This document shows positions 13,601 to 24,700 of a stretch of 64,000 bases of DNA, piece after piece (position 1 is the stretch's first letter; each line of letters begins with the position of its first letter). The stretch is taken from positions 6,696,001-6,760,000 of the forward strand of contig JAHQIY010000003.1 of NCBI GenBank assembly GCA_019054805.1, read 5' to 3'. This DNA is from Brachionus manjavacas. Lineage: Eukaryota; Rotifera; Eurotatoria; Ploima; Brachionidae. The position numbers were made by a program, and so were the translations under genes. The notes beneath the pieces were generated by a model, which saw only the letters and a program-made list of their open reading frames with translations, made no database searches and was not told where the DNA came from.

Positions 13601-16600
13601 AGTCTTGAATAAAATTGAATCTCATTTTGGACATTGTTTGGGAGCAAATACGAAAAACTTGCATCTAACTGAGTTTCGTTAAAAAGTCTTTTTCGATCAA
13701 TATTGAATTTCAATGATTTAAACGATGGACTGATCACTTCGGCACTTATTTTTGTATTAGTCTTGCCATAGTTATCACGTTTAACAGACAATCGTAAAAC
13801 TTTTGAACTATCTTTACCATAATCCCAAAAATATTTGATATCAGATGAAAATTCACGTTCATTATTATAGTCGTCATCGTCATCAAATTGCTTATCAGTG
13901 AGTAAAGCACGATTAGATTGATATTCAATTCTAAGTTGTCTTGTTGTTGGCAAATTAACTGTGATTTCAATGTCTCTTTTTCCATCTGGGAGATCTTTAG
14001 CACCACCGGCTTTTAGAGAAAAACCATAGCTCAATTCAACCGGAAGTTTGCTTGATTTTATTTTACATTCCAATTTATTGTAATAATTTTGCTTAGATTC
14101 AATGTTTAACTCACAATTCTTATATGTCTCGGAGCCGAAGTTAGCATTCAAAACATATTTTCCGCGAGAAAGCTTATTGGAAGGCTGATCAAGTTCTCTA
14201 TTATAGGAAAAATGTCCCGCGAAAAGTCTCTCCGAATTTCTATCCCATTGAATCTCAAGTGAGCCACTTTTTGAGTAAAATTTCTTATGCTTTATCTCAA
14301 TGTGTCTTGATTGGAAGTACAAATCGGATTGTAAGTGTAGAATCAAATCGGTAGATTTTTGACCATCTCTATTTTTGTCGGATGATCTTTTAATTGTCAG
14401 GGCATCTTTTAAAAATACGATATTCTTACATTCTGCAGAAAGTAAAACATCCAAAAGGTATTTGTAAGAGGGATTGATTTCCTTGCTTCTAATCAATTTT
14501 GTTTCAAGCGAGCAATCAGATGTGTCAAATGTTTTGCCTTCAATTATACGAGAATCCAAGCTTGTTAAAATATTTTGCTTTAAATTTAATTTTGTTCCAG
14601 AACAAAGTTTTTTTAAATTTTCATTGCTATCAATCACATCCTCTTCTGAATCTTCAACTTCATCACTTTCGATTACATCTCTTGTTGAACTATTTACACA
14701 GTGCGTTCGCTGAATATATATATCGATAAACTTTGACTGATCATTCGCATTGACAAGATTAACCTTTGCATTTATATTCGTCATATCAGAATTAACTGGT
14801 TTTCTCGAATAGTCTACACTAAGAGATTTAAAAACCCGATTTACAAACTTATTATCTGATTCCAATGAACCTGAAATTGATTTTGAACTACCATCCAAAG
14901 TTTTGCTGATAACGAGTGAATGTTTTAAGAAATTAACAGATCCAGGATCGCTTATTAAGGCCGGAAATTGTGCATCAATACTTGCATTTAAATCGAATTT
15001 ATTAGATTGTTTATTTGTGGATGCAGAACATTTCAAATCAAAATCAAAATTCAATTTAGTTGATTTAAACTTTAAGAAGTTTTGGCCACTTTCAAATCGC
15101 TTTTTACCATCAAATTGCCAAAATACGTTTCTTGTTTTCAAATCAAAAATGTAATCCAACTGATCAACGTTTCCTAATGTATTGGGTTGACCTTTTTTAG
15201 CCAAAATATTAAAAACAAGACCATTTGGTTGATTTTCACCATCAATAAATACTTGCAAATCTCTTTCAGCTTGTTGGGCATCAAGATGCGCATAATTTAA
15301 GCGAAATTCATGAACTCCAAAAAATTTATCACTTAATCTTCGTTCATTTTTAAAAACTAATTGATATCTAAAATTGCCTGGCATATTTAGAGAAGATTCG
15401 AAATTTTTTAAATTAACAAATTTATATTTGACAACGCCAGATGATGTAACTTTTATATTGCCACCCAAAACTTTAACATAATCTACATCGAATTCGTTGA
15501 ATCCACCAGTGCTTTGTCTTATTTGTGAATTTGGTTTGGTTTTTAAGCCAAAGCTTCTTACTTCGCCAATTTTTTCATTTCAAATTGGGCATCAATTCTA
15601 GGTCCATTAACCGATAGTTTGGTCTCGATCGACAAGACCTTGATTAATATTCTAAGCAAACCATCAGTTTTTAAGTCAAAATTCATAAAATGTTGCCTCT
15701 TTTGAACAGAACTCTCAAAATCTAATTGAGTTGTAACGCCAGCAGAGTTTTCAAAAACTTTTATTTGAAGTGAAGAACTCAAAGATTGTCTTGGTACCTC
15801 ATTTGGGTTCGATCTAACGCTATCCAAGCATCCATTTAAAGTTGATTCGACAACAACAAAATCGGCATCATTTTTACTGAGAGACAACTTTAAATTTCTT
15901 TTATTTGAATTTTGGTCAACATTTCGTACATAATCGAGTGTAATCGACTTGATTAAATTATTAGAGTCTAGTTTTGTTAAGGATTTAGCAATTTTGCTTT
16001 CTCTTGCGGACAAATCAATTGCAAAATTATCAACTCCAATTCGAACATGAACTTCTTTTGAATTAGGCTGTTGGTCTTTTATTTCTTTGGTAAAAAAGAC
16101 TATGTACGGTGAAGAGCTTTGTGTCTTGGGTGTTTGAACTTGAGCTTCCAAATGATTAAGGGTTAATGCGATAGGATCAGCTTTGAATAAAATCTTAACA
16201 CTATGATCAACATTTTTAGGTTCATATTTAACACCCATTTGAACATGAGATTTAGCATTCGGCGATGATAAATCGAAAGCATGCGAAAGTCGAATAATGA
16301 CCGGAGAAACTAATGTGAAACGAGGACCAGAGTATATTGCAGATAAGTCTAAATTTGATTTCAATAAATCAAAAGAAAAACGCCTGTAACACTCAAAGAT
16401 GAAGGTCTTTTTGTTTGCATCTTAAAGTCAACATCATAGTCATATTTTGCACCTGATCTAGATCTTAGGCTCAAGCTTGCATCTGCAATCTTTTCCATTT
16501 TAAAGTCGGTATTTTCGCTTAATTTCTCAATGACCAAGTTTGATAGAATGTCTTTACCTTGTGGCGAGACATTTAATAAGAATCGTCTATACTTGTGTTG

Positions 16601-19600
16601 TCTCAATTTAGAATCAAGCAACAATTCAATTTTATATGTTGGTACTACATTTTCTGCATTTTTTTCCCTTGTTAATTCAAGATTCAAGTCTAATTCTCTC
16701 AAAATTTTGTTTTGCAACAACAATTTTGCACTCAAGGCTTCTTGTTTTTTATACACAATATCGCTTGATAATTTAAATCGGACATCATTGCTTTGAAGAT
16801 TTTTCAACTCAATGTTTAAATGTCTATGAATGCCTCTATTTGTATCCTGTCTGCTCCCTTAATTTTTTGATTATTTAGTTAATTAGTTATCTTGAATATC
16901 ATTTTTGAAAAACTTACTCGAGTATGTAAATTGCATTCTCTTGGTTACTTGGTTTGAATTAGATATTGTTTGTAAAAAGGCATTGAGAGTTTTCGAGTTT
17001 TCTGTTTTTACACGATTTCCACTAAGACTAATTGTTCGAACATTTTCAGGATTTTTGAGTGTTATCTTCAAATTAATTCAGATATTTAGTAAAAAAATAG
17101 TATTTATGATTTAGAAAAGTAATAATCAATTAGAAACTGGCAAGAATTTGAATCTTTTTAAAATTTAAATAAATTACTTCGTAGCGATATGGACCAGACA
17201 AGACTAGTTTTGGTCTATTCGCATTACCATAGATGCTTTGTTCTTCATCTTCATCGTCTGTTTCGTCATCTTGGTCGTTGAAATTGTTCAAAACTCTGTC
17301 AAAATCAACTGGCTTAAGAGCATCCCAGAGTGAACCTTGTTTTGGTCTATCAATTGATAAGCACAGATCAATGCCGAGGCCATTATGAAAGTTGCTGCTT
17401 GTACAATTTTGATATGTGCGTCTGTCTACATCAAATTTTTTTACCTCATTATACTGCCCATTAGATAGTTTGTAAAATTTTCCACTTTAAAGAGTGAAAA
17501 AAATTAGCACAATTTTAAACTTTGATGAAATTTTATGTATCGTACTCCAAGACAAGCAATGGTATTTCTCTTAATGGAGTCAAATTCCAATTGTATTCAA
17601 CTGAGTCGGCTTTTTCTGGCCATTAATGTCAAGTCTAAGCCTGGCATTCATAAATGCCTTCTTCTTCAACGCAAGTTTATTGTCTTTATTTATTTGGACT
17701 TCAAATCGTCTGTTTACAGCCAATGAAGCACTAAAAATAAAACAAAATTTAAATTAAATGTTGGATTTTTCAAGTCTACAATTGAAAATAAAATTACCTG
17801 TAAAAGTTGTCGATTTTGAAATTTCTCAAATCGTTTGAGTCTGATTTTGAGCTTTGTTTTATCAACAACAAACCAAAAGTAGTATCCATAAAGGTATTGA
17901 ATTCAAAGCCATTCATTAGTGGTTGTCTTACTCTTGAATCAATCAAAAACATGTTTTTGATTGTATTTACTTGAGAATAAAGTAAATGTTCACGTGGATT
18001 CCTCAAAAAGTCAGACAAACGCTTCAACTTATAAATAGTGTCCAGTTCGGAGTAGAAAACATCTGATCCATAGACTCGAACCAAAATTGACATGAATGGT
18101 TTGTCTTTGGTATATTTGAGCTTTTAATGGAAATAAAATTGATCAGGATTTTGCGAATAGAAAAAAAGTAAAAAAAAAACCTTATCAGCAATCGCTTGAA
18201 CGATGTCAATTATTTGCTCTGGCTGTGACATGAGACGCTTCAATAGTTGTTCTGATGTTAGCTTATCAATTAGAACCGATTTCAAAATATCCTCTAGTCC
18301 CTCGGTTCGCAATGTAATATCAGCAAAATTTATAGACATTCCGAACATGTGAAATGTGGCATTTAGACGAATACTTCTCGGAATGAAAGATCTATCACTA
18401 ACGTAAATGACAGATGTGTCCAATTCGAATGCACCATCTCTGCTAAGCGAATATCTGTATTTGAAATTGTTCCAGGACAATTCTTTAAAATTGACCGAGA
18501 ATTTTTCTTTCAATTCAGGATTAGACATTATCGGATTCAACAATATGGTCAAGCCACGCTCGCGTGCATAATCGACAACATATGTGAATAGCTTAATTAA
18601 GAAAAGGAAAAAATTGATCAAATAAATTAAGGAAAAAAATTTTTTAAATTAAAATGTTTATTTTAAATTACTTGAATGTCATTTTCATTGAGCAACAAGT
18701 CAACTAACGAATTTCGGGCAAATTGTTGGAATCGTTGGGTTTCAATGCATTTGACCAGAATTTGAAAAGCATTTATTCTCAATTCAGTATCTTCATTGGT
18801 GTTCTTGAGCAAATCAATTAAACCTTGGGCATTTATAATTGTATTTATGTCAAAGCGTCTAAATGATTGCACAGCCGACACTCTAGTTTCCAAGTTGTTC
18901 TCGTTGTTCAAAGCACATTGAATCAATGTGTTTACATCGCTGTAAAAGCCAATATTTCCAATAGCCTTGAGTGATGTAGTAACCAAATGTTTGTTTGGCG
19001 AGTCGGCACAATTTGTTCCAAGATTATTGGCGAACAAAGCACTGAAACTTTTCTTGAAAAAATCAAATTTAATAAATGAAAAGGAATTTTAAATAATTAG
19101 CTAGTAAAATTTAGATTTACAAAAAATAAGCAAATAATAAGTAAATGATAAAGAAATAATAGAGAATTTGTTTAAAACAAAAAATTGTAAAAATTTTTAC
19201 CAATAATGATTGATCACACTGATCGGTGTCACAATAGGACTTGACTAGTGATGAATAGACCAAATACAATTTGTTCATATAGACATAATCACTATTTTTA
19301 TTTATTAAATGTGATTTTAAATATTCTAAAAATTCTAATCCTGGCTTTTGTAGTCTTGCCAAAGCAGTTAACACTGGATATTCATTGATCAAGCGTTGTT
19401 CGTCAAATGCGTTTTCTTCCATCAATTTCAAAACAACTTCGAATGACTTTTCCGAATTGGCAAAAACAAAACTTTGTAAAACAGTCAAACTGGCCAATTT
19501 ACATTTTTCGCTACTTGATCGGTACAATTTGACCAAATCGTTAGCAGACATTGATTCAACAGTATTCACTAGAGCTCTAAAGTTGTTTGAGTGTTCATTT

Positions 19601-20689
19601 TCTAGGCCTTGGCCATTACTCACCAATGAACACAAATCGTTCAAATACTTATCAATGTTAAAGTTTTTGTATTCCATATCATCTACTGATTTGTCAGTAT
19701 ATTCAAATCGAATATTGTGCATTTTAAATGGACCTTGAGCTCGTCTATCGTAACCATTCGATGCACTCAAATATCTAAGCGATTGTCTAACAACTGCTTG
19801 AACACCTTTGTCGCCTCGAGAGCCCAGTTTATATGTTGAATGTTCGTCACACTTCACTTGGTCAACAATTCCATTCTTTACTTGCACATCACATTCATAT
19901 TTTTCTACAAACAATCTTGCTTGATAAAATTCCTTAAGATTAAAAAAAAAGAAAAAAAATTAAAAAAAAAAATTTTTAAATTCTGCTTGACCATAAACTT
20001 ACCGGAATGCTTTTGTATGGCACGTATTGGACGGCACTTGTTTTACTGTTCTCATTCAAAGTGCATCGTTGAAGTGATTTTCTCTTTATAATGGACGAAT
20101 CTTTGACCAAATAGGTTGTTCTGCATCGTCCAAGTACATCAGTCTCATAGACAACAGCTGATTTTGCTTCATCATTTGATTCACTTGATTCATCCAAGTC
20201 TCTCAACACATTCACCGATCTAACTTGTAATGCACTCAATATACCACGTTTTATGTTTCTTGACCAAGCCGAATCACCTTCAGAAAAGTCCACATTCGGG
20301 TCCAATTCACCTTTTGAGTTTAGTCTAAACTGAACCGAAAAGTCATTCAAATTTTGCAAAACACTTTGAACATTTTTTGCATCAATCGACTCTCCATCCA
20401 GACTTGAATCTTGAAGCCTCAACAAATACAAACATGGTCCAACACTTCGCACAAATACTCTAGCTTTCAATTCGACTCTTGACCTAGACTCTTCAGAAAC
20501 ATCATTTATCCATAAATCTGTTTGTGTATTGTATTCGTACGAGTACTCTTTTCCATTTTCGTAGCGCAAAAAATCGTCTCCCGAACAAAAATCCTCACTT
20601 ACATTTGGCTCAGCCAAAGGTGCCAATAATACTGATTGCAATAAACAAAAGCAAACAACTAGCAGGAAATAGTTTCTATTTCCTAACAT
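10639..20689 (-). CDS. Apolipophorin-like large lipid transfer protein, copy B (all exons present)
   Basis: Complete gene span. Exons (minus): 20003-20689, 19201-19932, 18672-19052, 18181-18591, 17798-18120, 17546-17730, 17178-17484, 16918-17065, 11797-16857, 11608-11746, 11372-11542 and 10639-11300. Consensus length is about 3069 residues: signal peptide (about 1-24), lipid-transfer N-module (exons 1-8), long beta-rich lipid-binding region (exon 9), VWD domain with a GLLGKSNYN motif near residue 2688, then a cysteine-bearing tail with the hydrophobic strand HLIIVGCGNC, possibly a vWA-like fold. Acidic stretches include DDETDDEDEE in exon 7 and SEEDVIDSNE in exon 9. The frame as written has three one-base losses in A/T runs: exon 6 (near 17612), exon 9 near 16378 (VFSFD) and near 15572 (MKKIGE). 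Copy A is intact at all three sites. Copy B has the intact seven-A run in exon 7. Arm-typical residues include M in GPFKMH and D in NAFDEQ. It probably encodes a real protein once run lengths are corrected. Confidence 0.92.
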
Positions 20690-20800
20690 TTTTGAGCACT
20701 TGTTTAATCAAAATTGAATATTCGATCTATTCTATTTTACTTTTTGGCTTTTGTATTATTTCTTTTTGTTGTTGCTGAAAAACATTTTGAAATTTGCTCA

Positions 20801-20835
20801 TATTTATATTCAAAATATTCATTTGATAAGATATC
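20801..20835 (-). promoter_or_regulatory. Conserved GATA pair and TATA-like box, copy B
   Basis: TATAAATA (20801-20808) and GATATCTTATC (20825-20835) on the minus strand, about 115 bp upstream of the start codon at 20689. Arm similarity ends only about 15 bp beyond the GATA motif, so copy B keeps little more than this core of the shared upstream sequence. Confidence 0.45.
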
Positions 20836-21083
20836 AAAAGTCCAATTTTTATAATTTGATTATCTTTTGATCATCTCCAAATATCGAAAGCACTTAGTTT
20901 CTTTCATTTTTTATCGCATTTTTACTTATTTTTTTCACCTCACTTATCAATCATTCCACTTAAAATTTTTTTATCTCTTTCATTAAGTGGTTTGAACATT
21001 TTTACATCTGATTTTTTTATTTTAACAGATTTTAAAATAAAATTTTTAACACTCACTTTTTTATTTTGTTTAGAAAAAATAAT

Positions 21084-21263
21084 TTAATGGGTCGGTGAAT
21101 CAGCAGCTTTCGAATTTTTCATTTTTTTCAACATAAATAAAAACGACTGACTCGTGGTCAGGCCACCGGTCAGCCAACATTCATCTTGATCATATGAAGA
21201 ATTATCTCTCAAATCATAATTGAAAGCTGGAATTTCAATTGCAGTTACTGTATCACCATGACT
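21084..21263 (-). other. Open, coding-like frame directly after the stop of GRIP exon 15b
   Basis: Beyond the TAA at 21264-21266 the same frame stays open for 59 codons to a second TAA at 21084-21086. The translation has a protein-like composition, with segments such as AIEIPAFNYDL, DQDECWLTGG and KNSKAADSPTH, and higher GC than the flanks. Either the first stop is a sequence error or recent change in a longer exon, or this is old coding DNA now in the 3' UTR. The only other DNA between here and copy B (20851-21083) is AT-rich and featureless. Confidence 0.4.
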
Positions 21264-21410
21264 TTATGTCTCTTCCGCTAAATCTTCAATTTCTAGACTT
21301 CTAGCAATCTCGATTTCATTTGGCATATTCAGCACAAAAACTTGGAAATTATTTGCGGAATTCTGCAAACAATATTTAATATCCTTTTGAGTCAGGCTTG
21401 TGTTTATATA
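21264..21410 (-). CDS. Candidate alternative last exon (15b) of GRIP, replacing the C-terminal half of PDZ7
   Basis: On the minus strand an acceptor TTTATTCAG precedes 48 open codons and TAA. The entry phase is 0, the same as the exit phase of GRIP exon 14, so it can be joined in place of exon 15. The encoded YINTSLTQKDIKYCLQ and NFQVFVLNMP follow the same plan as exon 15 ([26 protein letters not shown]): beta strand, aligned LT/FT and DI residues, helix, beta strand. This looks like a duplicated exon giving another PDZ7 groove and another tail (SLEIEDLAEET). No transcript evidence is available; chance similarity is possible because only about 35 residues align. Confidence 0.55.
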   Translation of the reverse strand, partial: YINTSLTQKDIKYCLQNSANNFQVFVLNMPNEIEIARSLEIEDLAEET

Positions 21411-21795
21411 CTGAATAAATACTGATAGAATCTGTATTTTATATTATATGAACTTTTTTTTTCATTTAAATTAAAAGAACAATGTAAAATGATGACAAAT
21501 CTATAATTTTTTTCCTAAGAGTTCTATATGGTTGAATATTAATGAAGAAAATTTTAAAAAGCATCTCATTAAGAACTCTTAATAGTACCAATAAAATTAT
21601 AATATTCTTTTTTTTTTTATTTTATTACAATGAAAAGTTTAAAAATATTTTTTATAATTTATTAGAAAATTAGAAAAATTTGATACAAATGTGATAACAA
21701 AAACAAAGTTAAAAAAAAATTAATTTCGAAAATTTTAAAAAATTATTGTTAACCATTTTTACATTGTATTTAGAAAAAAATCTCAATTATTTGAT

Positions 21796-24700
21796 CTAAA
21801 GAGCTGTTGCTCGACTTGAATTAATCGCATATGGATTTTGGATTGAGTTTAGTTTATCTTCTTGGTTGATTTTTCTTTCTTCATTTAAGATAACATTTTT
21901 TGGTTTATTTGATACAACTAACTTTAATAAACAACTACTAGTCACTTGTTCATTTGATAAAATCTTCAGAGCCTGGCCGATATCAATTTTTGTGAAATCG
22001 TAATTGTTTACCTGAAAAAATTTTTTTTTTTGAGTTTTTTGAAGTTCTAAGTTTAAAGCAACAAATATTTTCTCATAAAATAAAAGAAAAAATTATTTAC
22101 TTTATATATCTTTGTTTTTGGTTTAAGAAAAAAATTTCTTTCAGCACTAGTTGCATTTTTGATTCGACTGACAAAAATTCCATTACCATGAAGACTATTA
22201 GTAACACTAAAACCGAAATCGCTCTGATTTTGATCTTTATTTAAAGTGATCTCAATTTTGTCATCTTCGAGGTTTTCTTCGTTCTGGTTAATGTTATCAT
22301 AATTTTTGACACTTGAACAAAAGCTGCTAGTTGTTTCCTCTTCTTCTTCGCTTTCTCGGATTGTTAGCTCAAAATTATTTCTAAATGCATTCAACTTGCC
22401 TTCTTTAGTTAAATCATTATCAGCATTATCATCTCTAAAATTATCTGACACATCAATAGAGAACGAATTTTTATTATTTGTATTTATATTTGACTTTTTT
22501 AGCCTATTATTTGATGAGTATGAAGACTGATTTCGTCTTCTGAATGATGAGTTCGTTGACCAAGCTGAGGGTGGCACAGGAGGCAATTTATCAAGCTTTT
22601 CTTCATCTTAAATTAAAAAATTTAAAATTTAAAGCAACAAGAACTTTTTGGGATAAAAAAAGCAATTATAATATAGATATTGATGTTTAAACTGTATTGA
22701 ATTGATAAAATCTCTTACAAAAATTATCAAATTTTGATCTGAAGGTCTCAAAAAATAAAATAAAATTTTTCAATTAAAATTTGGCTTTTCAAATGCATAA
22801 AAAATGAAAATAAGTTTAGAGTAATTTCTTTCTTTCCTCTTTGCCACTCATTCATCAATTCTAAATTCTTAATCTCGTTTTTTGAATCTTGAAAAAATGA
22901 ATGAAGAAAAGAACAAGAAGGTTAAGAAAAATTTTTTAAAGTTTATAATGAAAGTTTATTTAGTTTTTTACACGAATTTTTTTTGATATTTTTATAATTA
23001 AAACTAGAAAACCCATTTTTCTGTTTAATGATAAAGACAATGAATTGGGTTTTAAAACTATGGAGAATGGTAAAGCCTATTAATACCTTGCAAATTATTA
23101 CGTGGGTCTGGTGTATAAATAGTCATAAGTCCAGTACCTATGACTCGGTTACAACCCAATTTTTTTTCAATTTAAATTTTTCTTTAACCCCTTGATTTAT
23201 AAAGTAAATTAAAAACAAACCTTTTAATTATCAAATAAAATTTCAACTGTTACCACAGTCTGCTTTTTTTTTTTAATTTTTCATATTGTCTCATAGAACG
23301 AAAGTATTAAAAATAAACAAGCTATTTTTCATTCATGGATAAATAAGCTTATGAGCTTATACAATGTAATTTTTTTTACAGTTTAATCCATTACATTTTA
23401 ATGTTTCATTTTATTTGTTTAATTTTAGAAATCAAAATACAAAAAGCTCAATAAAGAATTTTGATATGATCCTGAGTTAAATTTTATCTATTTACAAATT
23501 ATTATAAAAAAATCTATTAACTTATTAACCGAATCATTTTACATCGAAAATGATTATTTTGCCAGGTTTAACGCTTTTATCAAAGAAATTTTACATTCTA
23601 AAATTACAATAATGCTGTTATAATTTTTATCGTTTTTTTGACCGGTATTTAAAAAAATTTGTAAGTAAGATATTCCAATTAAAAATTATCATTTTCAAAA
23701 TTTTTATAGCTACGTATTAGTTATATAACTTCTCGACCTCAGAGTTAAATTTCTCAAGGCCTTAAAAAATTTAGTTATAAAATTGTTTAAATTTTTGATC
23801 GTTAGCCTAATATAAGAGTTTTCCTAAGTCTCTTTTTATTAATTAAGTTTTAAATTTTAAAAGATCAATTTAAAGTTATAAATATTCCCTTTAATATTTA
23901 GGAATTTCCTTTTTTCTTATAAAGTTTTTTTTATTTAATAGACTTTGAGTAATGAAACTCGTTTAGCTATTGTTCATACAATGATAAAAAGAAAAGTAAC
24001 ACAAAGAATTTTCAAGTAAAAGGATTTTTTTGTTTTTTTTTGAAGAACTGTCAAAAAGTCCTAAAATATTTTTTGACTTGAAAAAGAATTTTTCTAATTA
24101 ATTTTTTTTCTTACTGAGCCAAAGCTATTTCAACAAAAAAAATATCAAGATTAGTTAAAAAGCTAACTTTTTTACACTTGAATTTTTTAAAAACATAATT
24201 ATCAAAATTAAGTGACATTTTAAATCAAATATTGACATGTCACTAAATAATAAGCACTCGTTTTTATTTTTTTTTTTACAGTGCTCAATTTTCAAAAACA
24301 TGTCCCTAAAATAGAGTACTTTTTTAAAGCTCTATTTTGGTGACATGGAATGAAAAGTTCCATTGGGTGGTTTTAACCCGGGGTTGTGAAGTTCGTTTCA
24401 ATTCGATCATTTCAATTCAGAAAAACTTGAATAACTTTTTTACCAAAAGAGATAATTCAGTTCTGTTTAATGCTTAATTAAAAGCAAATTTGCTTAATGC
24501 AGTAAAATAAGTTTGCACCCCATTAACAAGTAGTCCAATCAAGTGTGCAATTACATTGCAGTTTTTGCAGACATATATTTTTGGATTAAGCAAAGTTGCT
24601 TAACCATTAAGCATTTTACAGAACTAAATTATCTCTTTTAGTAAAAAAGTTATTCAAGTTTTTCTGAATTGAAACGATCGAATTGAAATGAACTTCACAA

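Larger units (their letters stand above)
1..20850 (-). repeat. Left arm of giant inverted repeat (tandem units A and B)
   Basis: This stretch matches the reverse complement of about 43370-64000 across exons, introns and the inter-copy spacer. It contains two tandem copies of a unit of about 11.94 kb: base 1 corresponds to base 11943, and the copy A start codon at 8746 to the copy B start codon at 20689. The inner edge lies near 20850, just upstream of the copy B core promoter, where similarity stops abruptly after TCCAATTTTT. The outer edge is beyond the window. Fixed substitutions separate this arm from the right arm, so the arms are not exact mirror copies. Confidence 0.93.

Noticed and set aside
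23043-23162. A small foldback element with ATTGGGTT ends
   Set aside because: Only about 8-10 bases match exactly at the ends, the inner match is patchy and no target duplication is seen.
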